Part shown: piece by piece, positions 18,327-27,986 of the stretch | Layout: every line of letters starts with the position of its first letter | Numbering within the stretch: the stretch's first letter is position 1 | From: an uncultured Dokdonia sp. | Lineage (GTDB): Bacteria; Bacteroidota; Bacteroidia; Flavobacteriales; Flavobacteriaceae | NCBI RefSeq assembly: GCF_947492815.1 | Contig: NZ_CANLOB010000017.1 | Span: 1 to 64,000, forward strand | Direction of reading: 5' to 3' | Length of the DNA: 64,000 bases | The notes under the pieces: generated by a model | Told to the model about the DNA's origin: nothing | Seen by the model: the letters and a program-made list of their open reading frames with translations, nothing else | Databases searched by the model: none | Position numbers and translations under genes: made by a program

Positions 18327-19133
18327 GTGAAAATATATTTTCCACAATGGCAAGGCGCTGGTATTGGTGAAGGCATAGAAGCTGGAGCAAAAACAGTGTT
18401 AGACTATTTAAACAATCCAACATTTACTGCTATTCCTTTATCTACAGTCCCTGCTGGAGTAAATGGTGTGCAAAAGCATCAAATCAATAATTACGATGCA
18501 ATTACAGAGCAATTAACGCGATTTAAAAAGCAGCTAGAGATAACACAACCTAAAACACTACAAACCATTGGAGGAGATTGTGGTTTAGAGATAGTACCTG
18601 TCTCCTACCTCAACCAAAAATACCCAAACCTTGGTGTGATTTGGTTTGATGCGCATGCAGATATTAATAAGCCTTGTGACTCGGCAAGCTGTAACTTTCA
18701 TGGAATGCCATTACGTACCCTTTTAGGAGAAGGCGCGCCTGAAATGAATTCGTTACTCTCTAGTACTATTGAACAGCATCAAATACATTATGTAGGCTTA
18801 CGAGATATTGATGCTACTGAAAAAATACGTTTAGATAAAGGGAATATTTATCATCCCAAGAAATTAAATATTCAAGAATTACTGGGTACGCTTTCGCGAA
18901 AGCGTATAACACACCTTTACCTTCATTTTGATTTTGATTGTCTAGAACCAACAGATTATGACAAGACCTATTATCGCGTACCAGATGGCGTGACTATTAA
19001 AGAATCAGTAGCGTGTATAGAGGCATTACAAGCACATTTTACAATAGTTGGAAGTAGCGTTTTAGAATCTACTACTTTATCGCAAGATGAGTTACAACCT
19101 ATCACGCCTATTATAGACTTATTAATGAAATGA
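18327..19133 (+). CDS. Arginase/agmatinase-fold protein with GGDC in place of GGDH
   Basis: 268 residues with a GTG start. Ureohydrolase-fold motifs are present: IGGDC at 81-85, WFDAHADIN with DAHAD at 108-112, FHGMPLR and FDFDCLEP with Asp202/Asp204. The first manganese ligand, normally His in GGDH, is Cys85. The protein could be an arginase-family enzyme with altered metal binding, such as a formimidoylglutamase-like or other ureohydrolase. The palindrome encodes TLSRKR at 188-193. Its stop overlaps the start of an AraC-type regulator (ATGA), so the two are coupled. Confidence 0.8.
   Translation: MKIYFPQWQGAGIGEGIEAGAKTVLDYLNNPTFTAIPLSTVPAGVNGVQKHQINNYDAITEQLTRFKKQLEITQPKTLQTIGGDCGLEIVPVSYLNQKYPNLGVIWFDAHADINKPCDSASCNFHGMPLRTLLGEGAPEMNSLLSSTIEQHQIHYVGLRDIDATEKIRLDKGNIYHPKKLNIQELLGTLSRKRITHLYLHFDFDCLEPTDYDKTYYRVPDGVTIKESVACIEALQAHFTIVGSSVLESTTLSQDELQPITPIIDLLMK
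18887..18906. repeat. CGCG palindrome copy 5 (in arginase-like gene, LSRK frame)
   Basis: Perfect 20-bp palindrome TACGCTTTCGCGAAAGCGTA encoding T-L-S-R-K-R, just before the DFD metal-ligand strand. Confidence 0.95.
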
Positions 19134-19894
19134 TAGAAGGCCTAAAACTCATTTCTTTTGAAAATCAGAAAAAACCTTTTCCGTTGCATTTTCATACAGA
19201 ATACTGTATCTCCTTAATACGAGATGGTGTTGAGGTCATAGAAACAAAAGATGAAACCTGTTATGGACATCCCAATGATATTACCATAACACATCCTTAT
19301 GAATTACACGCAAATCCGTTGTACTCTGCTACTAATTCATTAACATTTGATACATTCTATATATCTTCTATACTATTTGAAAAAAATACGCCTTTCAAGA
19401 CCTTAATATATTTTACCAATAGGCTTATAAAAAATCAAGAAGTAACCAACGACTTTCTGACACTTAAAAATGAATTCGTATCTGGAAATAAACAAACGAT
19501 TCAACAAGCTACACATACGTTTATTACAACACTTATCAAATCAACAGATTGTACGCAAGGATATATTCCAGCAGTTCCTTTACAGCATTGGGATGCGATA
19601 GAAAACTATATACAAGACCATATCAAGAGTCCTTTGCGTCTAGAAGATCTAGCTTCTGTCGCAACGATAAACAAGTATAGTTTTGCTCGTAATTTTAAAA
19701 AATCAACAGGGCTTACTCCTATCAATTATGTGTTGATGAAAAAAGTGTTTGATGCAAAATCACATATGACAAAGCATTCCATTTTAAAAGATATCGCTTA
19801 TGATTACAACTTTGTAGATATAGCACATTTCTCAAAATTCTTTAAACGGTTTGTAGGGATTTCACCAAAAATGTACTGCGAGAATTTTACTTAA
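19130..19894 (+). CDS. AraC-family transcriptional regulator with cupin sensor
   Basis: 254 residues. The N-terminal half is an AraC-type cupin domain (FPLHFHTEYCISLIRDG, GHPNDITITHPYELHANP), and the C-terminal 95 residues hold the two helix-turn-helix motifs (SPLRLEDLASVATINKYSF and KDIAYDYNFVDIAHFSKFF). Translationally coupled to the arginase-like gene by a four-base overlap, so it may sense a substrate or product of that enzyme. This link is inferred from the overlap only. Confidence 0.88.
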   Translation: MIEGLKLISFENQKKPFPLHFHTEYCISLIRDGVEVIETKDETCYGHPNDITITHPYELHANPLYSATNSLTFDTFYISSILFEKNTPFKTLIYFTNRLIKNQEVTNDFLTLKNEFVSGNKQTIQQATHTFITTLIKSTDCTQGYIPAVPLQHWDAIENYIQDHIKSPLRLEDLASVATINKYSFARNFKKSTGLTPINYVLMKKVFDAKSHMTKHSILKDIAYDYNFVDIAHFSKFFKRFVGISPKMYCENFT

Positions 19895-19987
19895 AAATCT
19901 ATTACATTTCTAAATTGTCAATATAATACAACGCTTTTTTTTCTAAATAGATTCTTTTTGTATCACAATCAACAAAAAACGTGATCA

Positions 19988-21475
19988 ATGAAAAAACAGC
20001 ATCTTATATTTTTAAGTATCGTATTTATAAGTCTATCGCAATCAATAGCACAACAATACGGTAGTTTACCTAAGATTTCTAAAGAAAAATTACAACTAGA
20101 CTTTAATATCTTTAAACAAGCACTTGAGAAACAACATACTGGCATGTATTGGTATACACCAAAAGATAGTGTGGATGTTGCCTTTACAAAAGGATATGAT
20201 CAAATAAATAGTGACTTAAATGAAATCGAATTCTTTAAAATTATTGCACCTATTGTAGCGCTTACAAGAGAAGATCATACAGATATAAGATTAAGTGACG
20301 CAACAAATAACTATTTAGAAAATGAAGCAACATACCTACCATTGAGTGTTGTTTTTCTAGACAAAAAAATGTACATCATTAATCAAGGTGTTTCAGATGA
20401 ATATAGACATCTAGTTAAAAAAGAGATTATCAGTATTAATGGGGAATCTCCTATTGAACTCGTAGAAAAGTTAGGTAATTTATTTGCTTCAGATGGATTT
20501 ATAAAAGCTGTGAAATATTCAGATTTATATGGGTTTTCGTTCTCTAAGCATTACTTTCTTCAATATGGTTTTGTAGATACATTTGATCTTAAAGTAAAAG
20601 ATAACAACGGTAACATACAGGATGTACAATTATCTGCTGCTTTATTAAAAAATATACAAGAGAATTTTAAAAAATATCAGACTAAAAAGAAACCAGTAAC
20701 TGACGAGAGTCTCGTGTTTAAAATTGTAAATGATACCACAGCCTACTTAGCGGTACACACTTTTAGTACTGATGTATATCGAGATAATACTATACATAAA
20801 AACTATAAACGTTTTTTAAAGAATAGTTTTAAAACCATTCAAGAAAAAAACATCTCTAATGTCATTATAGACGTGAGTGAAAATGGCGGAGGGAATGAAG
20901 GAAATGAAAATCTGCTCTATTCCTATATTGGGCCTAATTACCAAAAGTATAATAGTGTATGTGCAAAAAGTCAGCATACTACTTTAGACAATGGTGTAGA
21001 CACACCTATCTCTTTCAAAACCTTTGGATTTTTAGAACGTGTTTTTAGCAATAAGAAAATGGAAAATGGCAGTTACTGTAGAACAGAAGGAATTGGTTTT
21101 GGATTAATGGCTTATAAAAAAGAACCTCGCTATACATATAACGGAAAGCTTTATGTACTTATAAGTCCTGTCACCTATTCAGGAGGGAGTGAGTTTTCTA
21201 ATATGGTATATACCAACAAAAGAGCCACTTTTGTAGGAGAAGAAACTGGAGGTGGATACTATGGAAACACGAGTGGTTATAGTGTTGGAATCCCTCTTAA
21301 ATACAGTAACATTACCATTATAGTACCCGCTTTAAAATTTGACATGAATGTATCTGGATCTCCATTTGGACGAGGTGTCATACCGCATCATAAAGTAATC
21401 CCAACAATAGATGAGTATATGAGTGGTATTGCTTCTCCTTTACACTATATTTTAGAAGGAAAAGCTACTCATTAA
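19988..21475 (+). CDS. Exported S41-family peptidase
   Basis: 495 residues. Signal peptide MKKQHLIFLSIVFISLSQSIAQ. The tail-specific protease domain is recognisable by IIDVSENGGGNEGNENLL and by the catalytic Ser region PVTYSGGSEFSNM, followed by FVGEETGGGYYGN. The helical N-terminal region (KEKLQLDFNIFKQALEKQHTGMYWYTP) is typical of Bacteroidetes S41 proteins. It is expressed alone, 93 bases after the AraC gene. Substrate unknown. Confidence 0.9.
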   Translation: MKKQHLIFLSIVFISLSQSIAQQYGSLPKISKEKLQLDFNIFKQALEKQHTGMYWYTPKDSVDVAFTKGYDQINSDLNEIEFFKIIAPIVALTREDHTDIRLSDATNNYLENEATYLPLSVVFLDKKMYIINQGVSDEYRHLVKKEIISINGESPIELVEKLGNLFASDGFIKAVKYSDLYGFSFSKHYFLQYGFVDTFDLKVKDNNGNIQDVQLSAALLKNIQENFKKYQTKKKPVTDESLVFKIVNDTTAYLAVHTFSTDVYRDNTIHKNYKRFLKNSFKTIQEKNISNVIIDVSENGGGNEGNENLLYSYIGPNYQKYNSVCAKSQHTTLDNGVDTPISFKTFGFLERVFSNKKMENGSYCRTEGIGFGLMAYKKEPRYTYNGKLYVLISPVTYSGGSEFSNMVYTNKRATFVGEETGGGYYGNTSGYSVGIPLKYSNITIIVPALKFDMNVSGSPFGRGVIPHHKVIPTIDEYMSGIASPLHYILEGKATH

Positions 21476-21540
21476 TCTACAAATACCCTAGTAATTTTAT
21501 ACCTTGTAAAGCACACATCACAGATACGACAAAGCTTACT

Positions 21541-22326
21541 ATGAAACTAAAATCACTTCTTTTATTACCATTTCTAGCAATAGTAAGTTGTATAGAAAAA
21601 CAGCATCATGTAGATGCTCCTAAAAGATTACCAAATGAAGTCTTAGTATTAGGCGCTATTCATGGAGGTCATACAACAGATTCTGTATATAATACAGCGT
21701 ATTTAGATAAATTAATCAGAGAAATCAAACCTGATTATATCCTAGCAGAAATTCCGCCTGATCGTATGGAATCAGCCATGAAAGGGTTTCTGAGAGATGA
21801 TAGTATTTCGGAACCACGTGTGATGCGTTTTCCTGAGTATGTAGATGTGGTATTTCCACTTACAAAAGAATTAGATTTTGAAATCATCCCTACTGCAGGT
21901 TGGACCAAACCTATGGCAGAAGAACGTAGCGCAAAATTAAAAGCTATTAGTAAAGACAGTACCCGTGTAAATGATTGGAAAGCCTATATCCAAGCAAATA
22001 GACTTTCTGATTCTTTATATACAGCAACAGGAAAAGTAAATGACCCTTATTTTATCCATACAGATGAGTATGATGACATACAAGATGTGGCATTGCAAAC
22101 CTATAATCGCTTATTTAATATTGAGCTAGGTCTTGGGGGTTGGGACAATATAAATATTGCTCATTATTGGCATATCGAAAAAGCATTGGAAAAACATCGT
22201 TACAAAGGGAAGCGTTTTTTAATTATTTATGGCGCAGGACATAAAGGATGGTTCTTAAGAGAACTCAGAAAGAGAGATGATATAAAGTTACTAAAGATGA
22301 AACCTTTTTTAGATGCTGTTAATTAA
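21541..22326 (+). CDS. Tiki/TraB-like lipoprotein
   Basis: 261 residues. Lipoprotein signal MKLKSLLLLPFLAIVSC (Cys17). The body shows the pattern of the EreA/ChaN/TraB (Tiki) superfamily: GAIHGGH near the start, DYILAEIPP, and GAGHKGWFLREL near the end, which in that group supply metal or active-site His and Glu residues. The assignment is by motif order only. Its last eight bases overlap the end of the convergent gene at 22319-22711. Confidence 0.65.
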   Translation: MKLKSLLLLPFLAIVSCIEKQHHVDAPKRLPNEVLVLGAIHGGHTTDSVYNTAYLDKLIREIKPDYILAEIPPDRMESAMKGFLRDDSISEPRVMRFPEYVDVVFPLTKELDFEIIPTAGWTKPMAEERSAKLKAISKDSTRVNDWKAYIQANRLSDSLYTATGKVNDPYFIHTDEYDDIQDVALQTYNRLFNIELGLGGWDNINIAHYWHIEKALEKHRYKGKRFLIIYGAGHKGWFLRELRKRDDIKLLKMKPFLDAVN

Positions 22327-22711
22327 AAATAAGATTCAAAACACCATTTACGACCGCATTACCAAAACTGGTAGACCCATTAGGATTAAAGGAATCTATT
22401 TTAGAAATTCGAAATTGATTTTCTAATAGAATAGAAGAACTTGTATACTCATACTTTTCTTTATATCTGACATAAGTATCATTAAGACCCGTTACACGGT
22501 TAAAACGAGAAAACGAATTGATACCATCTATATTGGGAAGTCTATTAAAACGAAATGAAAAATTAATATCCATGTTTTGAACTCTTTTAGTCTGTATAAA
22601 AAAGTTACTCGCATCTATATCTAAAATACCATTAATAGTGGGTGTTTGTACTTGTGCTTGAAGCATAGTTCCTGAAAGAAATAAAAACAAGAATAAAATT
22701 CTAAATTGCAT
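22319..22711 (-). CDS. Small exported protein of unknown function
   Basis: 130 residues. Signal peptide MQFRILFLFLFLSGTMLQAQ, then a beta-rich domain (NMDINFSFRFNRLPNIDG, YEYTSSSILLENQFRIS) with no cysteine. It converges on and slightly overlaps the Tiki-like lipoprotein gene. I do not recognise the family. Confidence 0.65.
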   Translation of the reverse strand: MQFRILFLFLFLSGTMLQAQVQTPTINGILDIDASNFFIQTKRVQNMDINFSFRFNRLPNIDGINSFSRFNRVTGLNDTYVRYKEKYEYTSSSILLENQFRISKIDSFNPNGSTSFGNAVVNGVLNLIFN

Positions 22712-22764
22712 ACAAATTAGTTATTTAGTGTATTTAAAGATACTAAAAACAGTAGAAATAACCT

Positions 22765-23805
22765 ATGAAAGCATTAGTATATGAAAATTTCCAAGCGCCA
22801 TTAAATATTCAGCAAGTTCCTGACCCTACGCCTACACCCGATGGTGTAGTGATTAAAGTAGCGGCTACAGGGCTTTGTAGAAGTGATTGGCATGGATGGA
22901 TGGGACATGATCCAGACATACAGTTACCACATATTCCAGGGCATGAACTGGCAGGAACTATTGAAGCGATGGGTAAAAATGTACAAGGATTTACCATTGG
23001 TGATCGCGTCACAATGCCTTTTGTGTGTGGTTGTGGAAGCTGTGGCCAATGTATTTCAGGAAATCATCAAATTTGCGATACCCAATCACAACCTGGATTT
23101 ACGCATTGGGGTTCTTTTGCAGAATATACGACCATCGATTATGCTACGACAAATCTTGTCAAACTTCCCGAAGAGATTAGTAATGAAACTGCTGCTACAC
23201 TAGGATGCCGTTTTATTACCTCATTTAGAGCGATTGTAGATCAAGGAAAAGTGCAAGGAGGCCAATATGTGGCTATTCATGGGTGTGGTGGTGTTGGGCT
23301 TTCAGCGATTATGATTGCACATGCTTTAGGCGCACAAGTCATTGCGATAGATATTAATGAGGCTTCGTTAGCTTTCGCGAAAGCGGTAGGAGCAACATAT
23401 ACTATTAATGCTAGTCAATCTCCAGATGTCGTATCACATATCAAAGAAGTATCACAAGGAGGTGCACACGTATCGGTAGATGCATTAGGGAGTGCCGTGA
23501 CTTGCTTTAACTCCGTTTCTTGTTTACGTAAACGTGGAAAACACATTCAGGTAGGCCTCATGACAGGTGATCATCATCATGCTAAAGTACCTATGGATCG
23601 TGTACTTGCTGATGAACTTGAAATTATAGGAAGTCATGGGATGCAAGCACATCGCTATCCAGAAATGCTTACTATGATTAGAAATGGACAATTACATCCC
23701 GAACAACTTATTGAACGAACCATCACATTGGAAGACGCTATTACAGAGCTTCCTGCTATGAATCAATTTAGAAACAAAGGTGTCTTGGTTATTGATACTT
23801 TTTAA
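22765..23805 (+). CDS. Zinc-dependent alcohol dehydrogenase (MDR family)
   Basis: 346 residues, cytoplasmic. Catalytic zinc motif [12 protein letters not shown] with PGHELAGTI; structural zinc cysteines in [20 protein letters not shown](P)-binding GCGGVGLSA. It oxidises an alcohol or reduces an aldehyde, substrate unknown. The segment LAFAKAVGA that follows the dinucleotide site matches the normal family pattern (LAxAKxxGA) although it is encoded by the recurrent palindrome. At this site the palindrome has therefore not added residues. Confidence 0.92.
   Translation: MKALVYENFQAPLNIQQVPDPTPTPDGVVIKVAATGLCRSDWHGWMGHDPDIQLPHIPGHELAGTIEAMGKNVQGFTIGDRVTMPFVCGCGSCGQCISGNHQICDTQSQPGFTHWGSFAEYTTIDYATTNLVKLPEEISNETAATLGCRFITSFRAIVDQGKVQGGQYVAIHGCGGVGLSAIMIAHALGAQVIAIDINEASLAFAKAVGATYTINASQSPDVVSHIKEVSQGGAHVSVDALGSAVTCFNSVSCLRKRGKHIQVGLMTGDHHHAKVPMDRVLADELEIIGSHGMQAHRYPEMLTMIRNGQLHPEQLIERTITLEDAITELPAMNQFRNKGVLVIDTF
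23371..23384. repeat. CGCG palindrome copy 6 (in ADH gene, AFAKA frame)
   Basis: 14-bp core GCTTTCGCGAAAGC coding for A-F-A-K-A at a family-conserved position of the dehydrogenase. Confidence 0.95.
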
Positions 23806-23891
23806 AGTGCCTTATATAAAACAAAAAAGCACTGTATAAGGAATCATCACAAAAAAATACTATTTTAATACCTATATAAACATTCTTAAAA

Positions 23892-24962
23892 GTGAATTTT
23901 TTTTTTCTAATATTATCAATACTTCTTATTTTTTTAAGTCTATTACCATTTGTTAGAAATCAACATTGGGTTTTCAGAGTTACTGAATTTTTCAAAATAC
24001 AATTACTTTTTCTTCAAATCATTGTTTGCATTGGTCTTTTGATTTTTTTGGAAAGAAATTCTTGGTTTTGGTTGCTAATGGCGTCTCACATATTCTTCAT
24101 TATATACCACACCTATTTATTAAGTAGGTTTACAAAGTTTTATAAAAAGAAAAATTTAGTCCCAAAAAGCAATCTTAAAAAAGTTAAGGTAATATCTGCA
24201 AATATTTATCAATATAATCAAAAATTTAAACGTTTTAAAGACCTTATTAACAAAGAAAAACCTGATATTTTTATAACAATTGAAAGTAATAAAGATTGGG
24301 AAATTGCGATGCGTGATTTAGAAATTGATTACCCATACACAGAAAAAGTAACCCTAGAAAATACATATGGAATGCATCTTTATGCTAAAATTCCCTTTCA
24401 AAAAGTTACAACACATTATTTTGTTTCTGATGACATACCGAGTATTGAAGCTCATTTTACAAGTGACGATAAAAATGATTTTGTAGTTTTTAGTGTACAC
24501 CCACCGCCACCAAGCCCTACAGAAGAAGTAACCTCAAAAGAACGTGATGGTGACTTAATGAGTATTGCAAAACGGGCAAAAGAAATCAAAAGCCCTGTTC
24601 TTGTCATTGGAGATTTCAATACCGTAGCCTGGTCTCGAATTGCCAAGTTATTTATTAAAAACAGTGGTTTGATTGATGGAAGAAGTGGACGAGGTATACT
24701 CGCATCTTATCATGCAAAATATTGGTTTTTTAGAGCTCCATTAGATTTGGTTTTTCATAGCCCTACAATTTTTTTAAATGAATTAAAAGTTTTAGAATAT
24801 ATTGGGTCTGATCATTTTCCTATAAGCACTATTTTTTCTGTCGACATATCTAATCGCAGCCAAGAAAAAGATGTAGAAATCATTACTAAAGAAGAAAAAA
24901 AAGAAACTGTAAAATTAATCAAAGAAGGCATAAAAGAAAAAAGTGCAAATCGAGATTTTTAA
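23892..24962 (+). CDS. Membrane-anchored endonuclease/exonuclease/phosphatase family protein
   Basis: 356 residues with a GTG start. Three hydrophobic helices cover about residues 2-20, 37-52 and 58-76. The remainder is an EEP-fold domain: VISANIYQYN, KPDIFITIESN (catalytic Glu), VLVIGDFNTVAWS and IGSDHFPI (catalytic His). The DNase I-like fold hydrolyses phosphodiesters or phospholipid-type substrates; the extracytoplasmic domain may act on nucleic acid or lipid at the membrane. The C-terminal 40 residues are highly charged (KEEKKETVKLIKEG). Confidence 0.88.
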   Translation: MNFFFLILSILLIFLSLLPFVRNQHWVFRVTEFFKIQLLFLQIIVCIGLLIFLERNSWFWLLMASHIFFIIYHTYLLSRFTKFYKKKNLVPKSNLKKVKVISANIYQYNQKFKRFKDLINKEKPDIFITIESNKDWEIAMRDLEIDYPYTEKVTLENTYGMHLYAKIPFQKVTTHYFVSDDIPSIEAHFTSDDKNDFVVFSVHPPPPSPTEEVTSKERDGDLMSIAKRAKEIKSPVLVIGDFNTVAWSRIAKLFIKNSGLIDGRSGRGILASYHAKYWFFRAPLDLVFHSPTIFLNELKVLEYIGSDHFPISTIFSVDISNRSQEKDVEIITKEEKKETVKLIKEGIKEKSANRDF

Positions 24963-25010
24963 TAAATATATGATAAACTTATCTAGACTTTTATGCAAAA
25001 AATTATGACT

Positions 25011-26390
25011 ATGAAAACATTATATGCATTATTAGTTACTTATATACTTTGCATTTCCTGTGCACAACCACAAAAATCAGTCTCTCCAACAGCCACTGTA
25101 ATTACTAATGTTACAATCATTGATGTACAATCAGGCAAAGAAATCCCGTCACAACACGTAGTAATAGACTCTGGGAAAATAAAAATGATCACGAGTAATG
25201 AAAAAGATCTTACCATGTACCCTGTTGTTATTGATGGAAAAGGGAAATATCTCATTCCCGGATTAGCCGAAATGCATGCACACATCCCTCCTCCTACTTC
25301 AAGCGCAATACACATAGAAGAAACTCTATTTCTATACCTTTCAAATGGAATTACAACCATACGTGGTATGCTAGGACATTCTGAACATTTACGCTTACGC
25401 GAAAGAGCAGCAAGTGGCGATCTCTTAAGTCCGCGTATCTATACGGCCAGTCCGTCGCTCAATGGAAATTCAGTAACGACCAAACAAGAAGCTATTGATA
25501 AGGTAACAGCATATCAAAAAGAAGGATTTGATTTTTTAAAAATTCATCCAGGTATACAACGAGACGTCTTTGATCAAATAGTCGCTACTGCTAACGAAGT
25601 AGGCATTCCATTTGCTGGGCATGTTCCTGTAGATGTAGGGATTCGTCATGCTATTGAAAGTAACTACGCTGCTATTGATCACGTAGATGGTTTTTTAGAA
25701 GGGCTTGCCTCTGAGTATGCAAATTACCATGCAGAAGACAACGGTTTTTTTGGATATAACTTTACAACCATTGCAGATACTACGAAGATAAATGAACTAG
25801 TTGCGCTTTCGCGAAAGCATACCATTTGGATCGTACCGACACAAAGTTTGTATGAACGTTGGTTTGCTCCTATCACAGCTGACGAGCTACTTAAAGATCC
25901 TGAAATGAAATACATGCCTGCTTCTACCCTTGCAAATTGGAAAGCTCGCAAAGGACAATATACTACAGATAATCCTAATTTTAACGAACCACAATGGCAA
26001 CAATTTAATAATATACGTAGAAAGCTTATTAAAGCATTACAAGACGATGGACATGGTATGTTATTAGGTTCTGATGCGCCACAGTTATTTAATGTCCCTG
26101 GGTTTTCGATACATCATGAGATTGATGGAATGACACGTGCAGGGCTAACCCCTTTACAAATCTTACAAGCCGGTACCATCAACCCTGCTAAATTCTTTAC
26201 CGCTCAAGATGAATATGGGGTAATTAAAGAAGGTTTAAGCGCCGATCTCGTTTTATTAAATAGTAATCCTCTGAAAAATGCAAAACACCTTAAGAATCTT
26301 GCAGGCGTCTTTGTAAAAGGAGAATGGTTATCTAAAGAAGCGATCGATAAACGATTGAACGAAATTGCAGATAATAGAGCGAAAAGATAA
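25011..26390 (+). CDS. Amidohydrolase-family lipoprotein
   Basis: 459 residues. The ATG at 25011 gives a lipoprotein signal (MKTLYALLVTYILCISC); an upstream ATG at 24993 adds six residues. Amidohydrolase/imidazolonepropionase-like features: GLAEMHAHIP (HxH metal pair), FLKIHPG, FAGHVPVD, DHVDGF and LGSDAPQ (catalytic Asp). Probably hydrolyses a cyclic amide or peptide-like compound in the periplasm. The palindrome encodes ALSRKH mid-protein. Confidence 0.88.
   Translation: MKTLYALLVTYILCISCAQPQKSVSPTATVITNVTIIDVQSGKEIPSQHVVIDSGKIKMITSNEKDLTMYPVVIDGKGKYLIPGLAEMHAHIPPPTSSAIHIEETLFLYLSNGITTIRGMLGHSEHLRLRERAASGDLLSPRIYTASPSLNGNSVTTKQEAIDKVTAYQKEGFDFLKIHPGIQRDVFDQIVATANEVGIPFAGHVPVDVGIRHAIESNYAAIDHVDGFLEGLASEYANYHAEDNGFFGYNFTTIADTTKINELVALSRKHTIWIVPTQSLYERWFAPITADELLKDPEMKYMPASTLANWKARKGQYTTDNPNFNEPQWQQFNNIRRKLIKALQDDGHGMLLGSDAPQLFNVPGFSIHHEIDGMTRAGLTPLQILQAGTINPAKFFTAQDEYGVIKEGLSADLVLLNSNPLKNAKHLKNLAGVFVKGEWLSKEAIDKRLNEIADNRAKR
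25804..25819. repeat. CGCG palindrome copy 7 (in amidohydrolase gene, LSRK frame)
   Basis: Core GCTTTCGCGAAAGC at 25805-25818, coding for A-L-S-R-K-H. Confidence 0.95.
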
Positions 26391-26462
26391 TCTTATGTAA
26401 TCAGGTGTATTAACATTACATAAGTCTTTATTACTTTACACACTAATTTAGTTCCATAAACA

Positions 26463-27119
26463 ATGAGATTTATATATCTAATAATTATTATCCTGTCAAC
26501 TCCCTTTACCTCAAAAGGACATCAAGATGAAGGTTGTTATCCAGATAAAGGAATAAAAAAAGCAAAAATCACTACAAAATTTAAACTTAGTTCTGAAAAG
26601 ATCAGTACGAAAGAAATAAAATACGATAAAAGTGGCAATGTTATACGTATTAAAACAAATGGAGATGAAAACATTACGAATCGTGAATACAAGAATGGTA
26701 AAATAATACGAATCATCACTAAAAATAAACTAAAGGATTTTTATACCGAAGGAGAAAATCCTAAGAGTAAAAAAGCAGTGATCGATACGTCTACCGTATT
26801 ACAATATGATGCTTCTGGACGTCCTACAAAAATGACTGCAGAGGATAACACTACCCTACTAATTCAGTATGAAGGTTGTAACATAGAACTACATACATTA
26901 TTACATAAAAGCGGAGATACAATACATCAATATCAATTAATTGCTAAAAATGATGTCCTTGTAGAAACTATTTGGATGCCATTTGCTCCTGTAAAATCAT
27001 CTAGAACATCTAAGTTTTATGATTATACGTTTAATAAACAAGGCGATTGGATAAAGAGAAGTTTTCATCATCAAGATGGAGAAGTCATTATAGAGGAGAG
27101 AAAATTAGTCTATTATTAG
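26463..27119 (+). CDS. Exported hypothetical protein with YD-like repeats
   Basis: 218 residues. Signal peptide MRFIYLIIIILSTPFTSKG. Contains short segments of YD/RHS-like character (EIKYDKSGNVIRIKTNG, LQYDASGRPTKM, YTFNKQGDWIKRSF) that suggest a beta-strand repeat scaffold. First gene of a two-gene unit with the lipoprotein at 27134. No function is apparent. Confidence 0.75.
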   Translation: MRFIYLIIIILSTPFTSKGHQDEGCYPDKGIKKAKITTKFKLSSEKISTKEIKYDKSGNVIRIKTNGDENITNREYKNGKIIRIITKNKLKDFYTEGENPKSKKAVIDTSTVLQYDASGRPTKMTAEDNTTLLIQYEGCNIELHTLLHKSGDTIHQYQLIAKNDVLVETIWMPFAPVKSSRTSKFYDYTFNKQGDWIKRSFHHQDGEVIIEERKLVYY

Positions 27120-27133
27120 TATTACCATTGGAA

Positions 27134-27910
27134 ATGAGGTTATATCTATATTTTTTACTGATACTTTTATGTTTTGCTTGCCAAAAAAAGGAAGTAAGAC
27201 AGGTTAAACCTGTTAAACTGAAAGGAAATTCCTTAAAAAAACAAATCAAAAAAGTAGAGACAAGCAAAGAAGCAGCAGTATTTGACACATTACATGTTTT
27301 TCCTAAAGACACTATCGTAAATCAATGGAACTTTCATTTTAAACAAATAGGTGTGTCTCTGTATAAATCTTTAAAAAGCAAAACAATAACAACAAATTTT
27401 GAACAAGACGATACCAGAAATTTTTTGACTAAAAAAGATTCTTGTTTTTATTTAAATATTCATACTAGAAAAAAGGATACGCTTTGTAGTTTTAATGATG
27501 GAGAATATTATGAAAACTACATCTTTAAGGGTTTTTCAAAAAAAACAAATACAGTACTATTTGATTGGAATAATTGGGAAGAAGCTCATAGCTTACTTAT
27601 CAATTTAAATCAAGATAGATATTGGATTTTATGCCCTGAATATGAGGTTTCACCAAATAATAGAAGATTGATTACATTTTCAAATTATATAGATCACCCT
27701 ATTTATGAAAAGAATGAATTTTTCATCTATGAACTAGAAGAACACTATGTGACTCCCATATACTATTTTTCAAATCAGATATATGGTATTTTCGAAACAC
27801 TATGGGTGGATCAAAATACGGCATTGATTCAGGTAAAAAAGATTGATGACGAAAACTATAAAACTACAACATCTTACTTCTTTGAACTAAAAATGACAAA
27901 GCCTATCTAG
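27134..27910 (+). CDS. Hypothetical lipoprotein
   Basis: 258 residues from the ATG at 27134, which gives a lipoprotein signal MRLYLYFLLILLCFAC (Cys16). The open frame extends to 27047 but would then overlap the upstream gene by 73 bases with no sensible N-terminus. The mature part is rich in Tyr, Phe and Asn, with a run of beta-strand-like segments (YRILCPEYEVSPNN region). No family recognised. The 14-base gap to the upstream gene suggests an operon. Confidence 0.7.
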   Translation: MRLYLYFLLILLCFACQKKEVRQVKPVKLKGNSLKKQIKKVETSKEAAVFDTLHVFPKDTIVNQWNFHFKQIGVSLYKSLKSKTITTNFEQDDTRNFLTKKDSCFYLNIHTRKKDTLCSFNDGEYYENYIFKGFSKKTNTVLFDWNNWEEAHSLLINLNQDRYWILCPEYEVSPNNRRLITFSNYIDHPIYEKNEFFIYELEEHYVTPIYYFSNQIYGIFETLWVDQNTALIQVKKIDDENYKTTTSYFFELKMTKPI

Positions 27911-27986
27911 TGTGTAAAAGTTATTTTTCTGTAACATTTATGTTTTATGCTATACTTACATGATGTAACATCATTAACCATCACTA

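Noticed and set aside
22883..23203. 106-codon ORF within the zinc alcohol dehydrogenase gene
   Set aside because: Same strand but shifted frame inside a clearly conserved gene; no motif.
25391..25407. Extra palindrome copy (ACGCTTACGCGAAAGAG)
   Set aside because: At least two mismatches from the core and not self-complementary; treated as chance.
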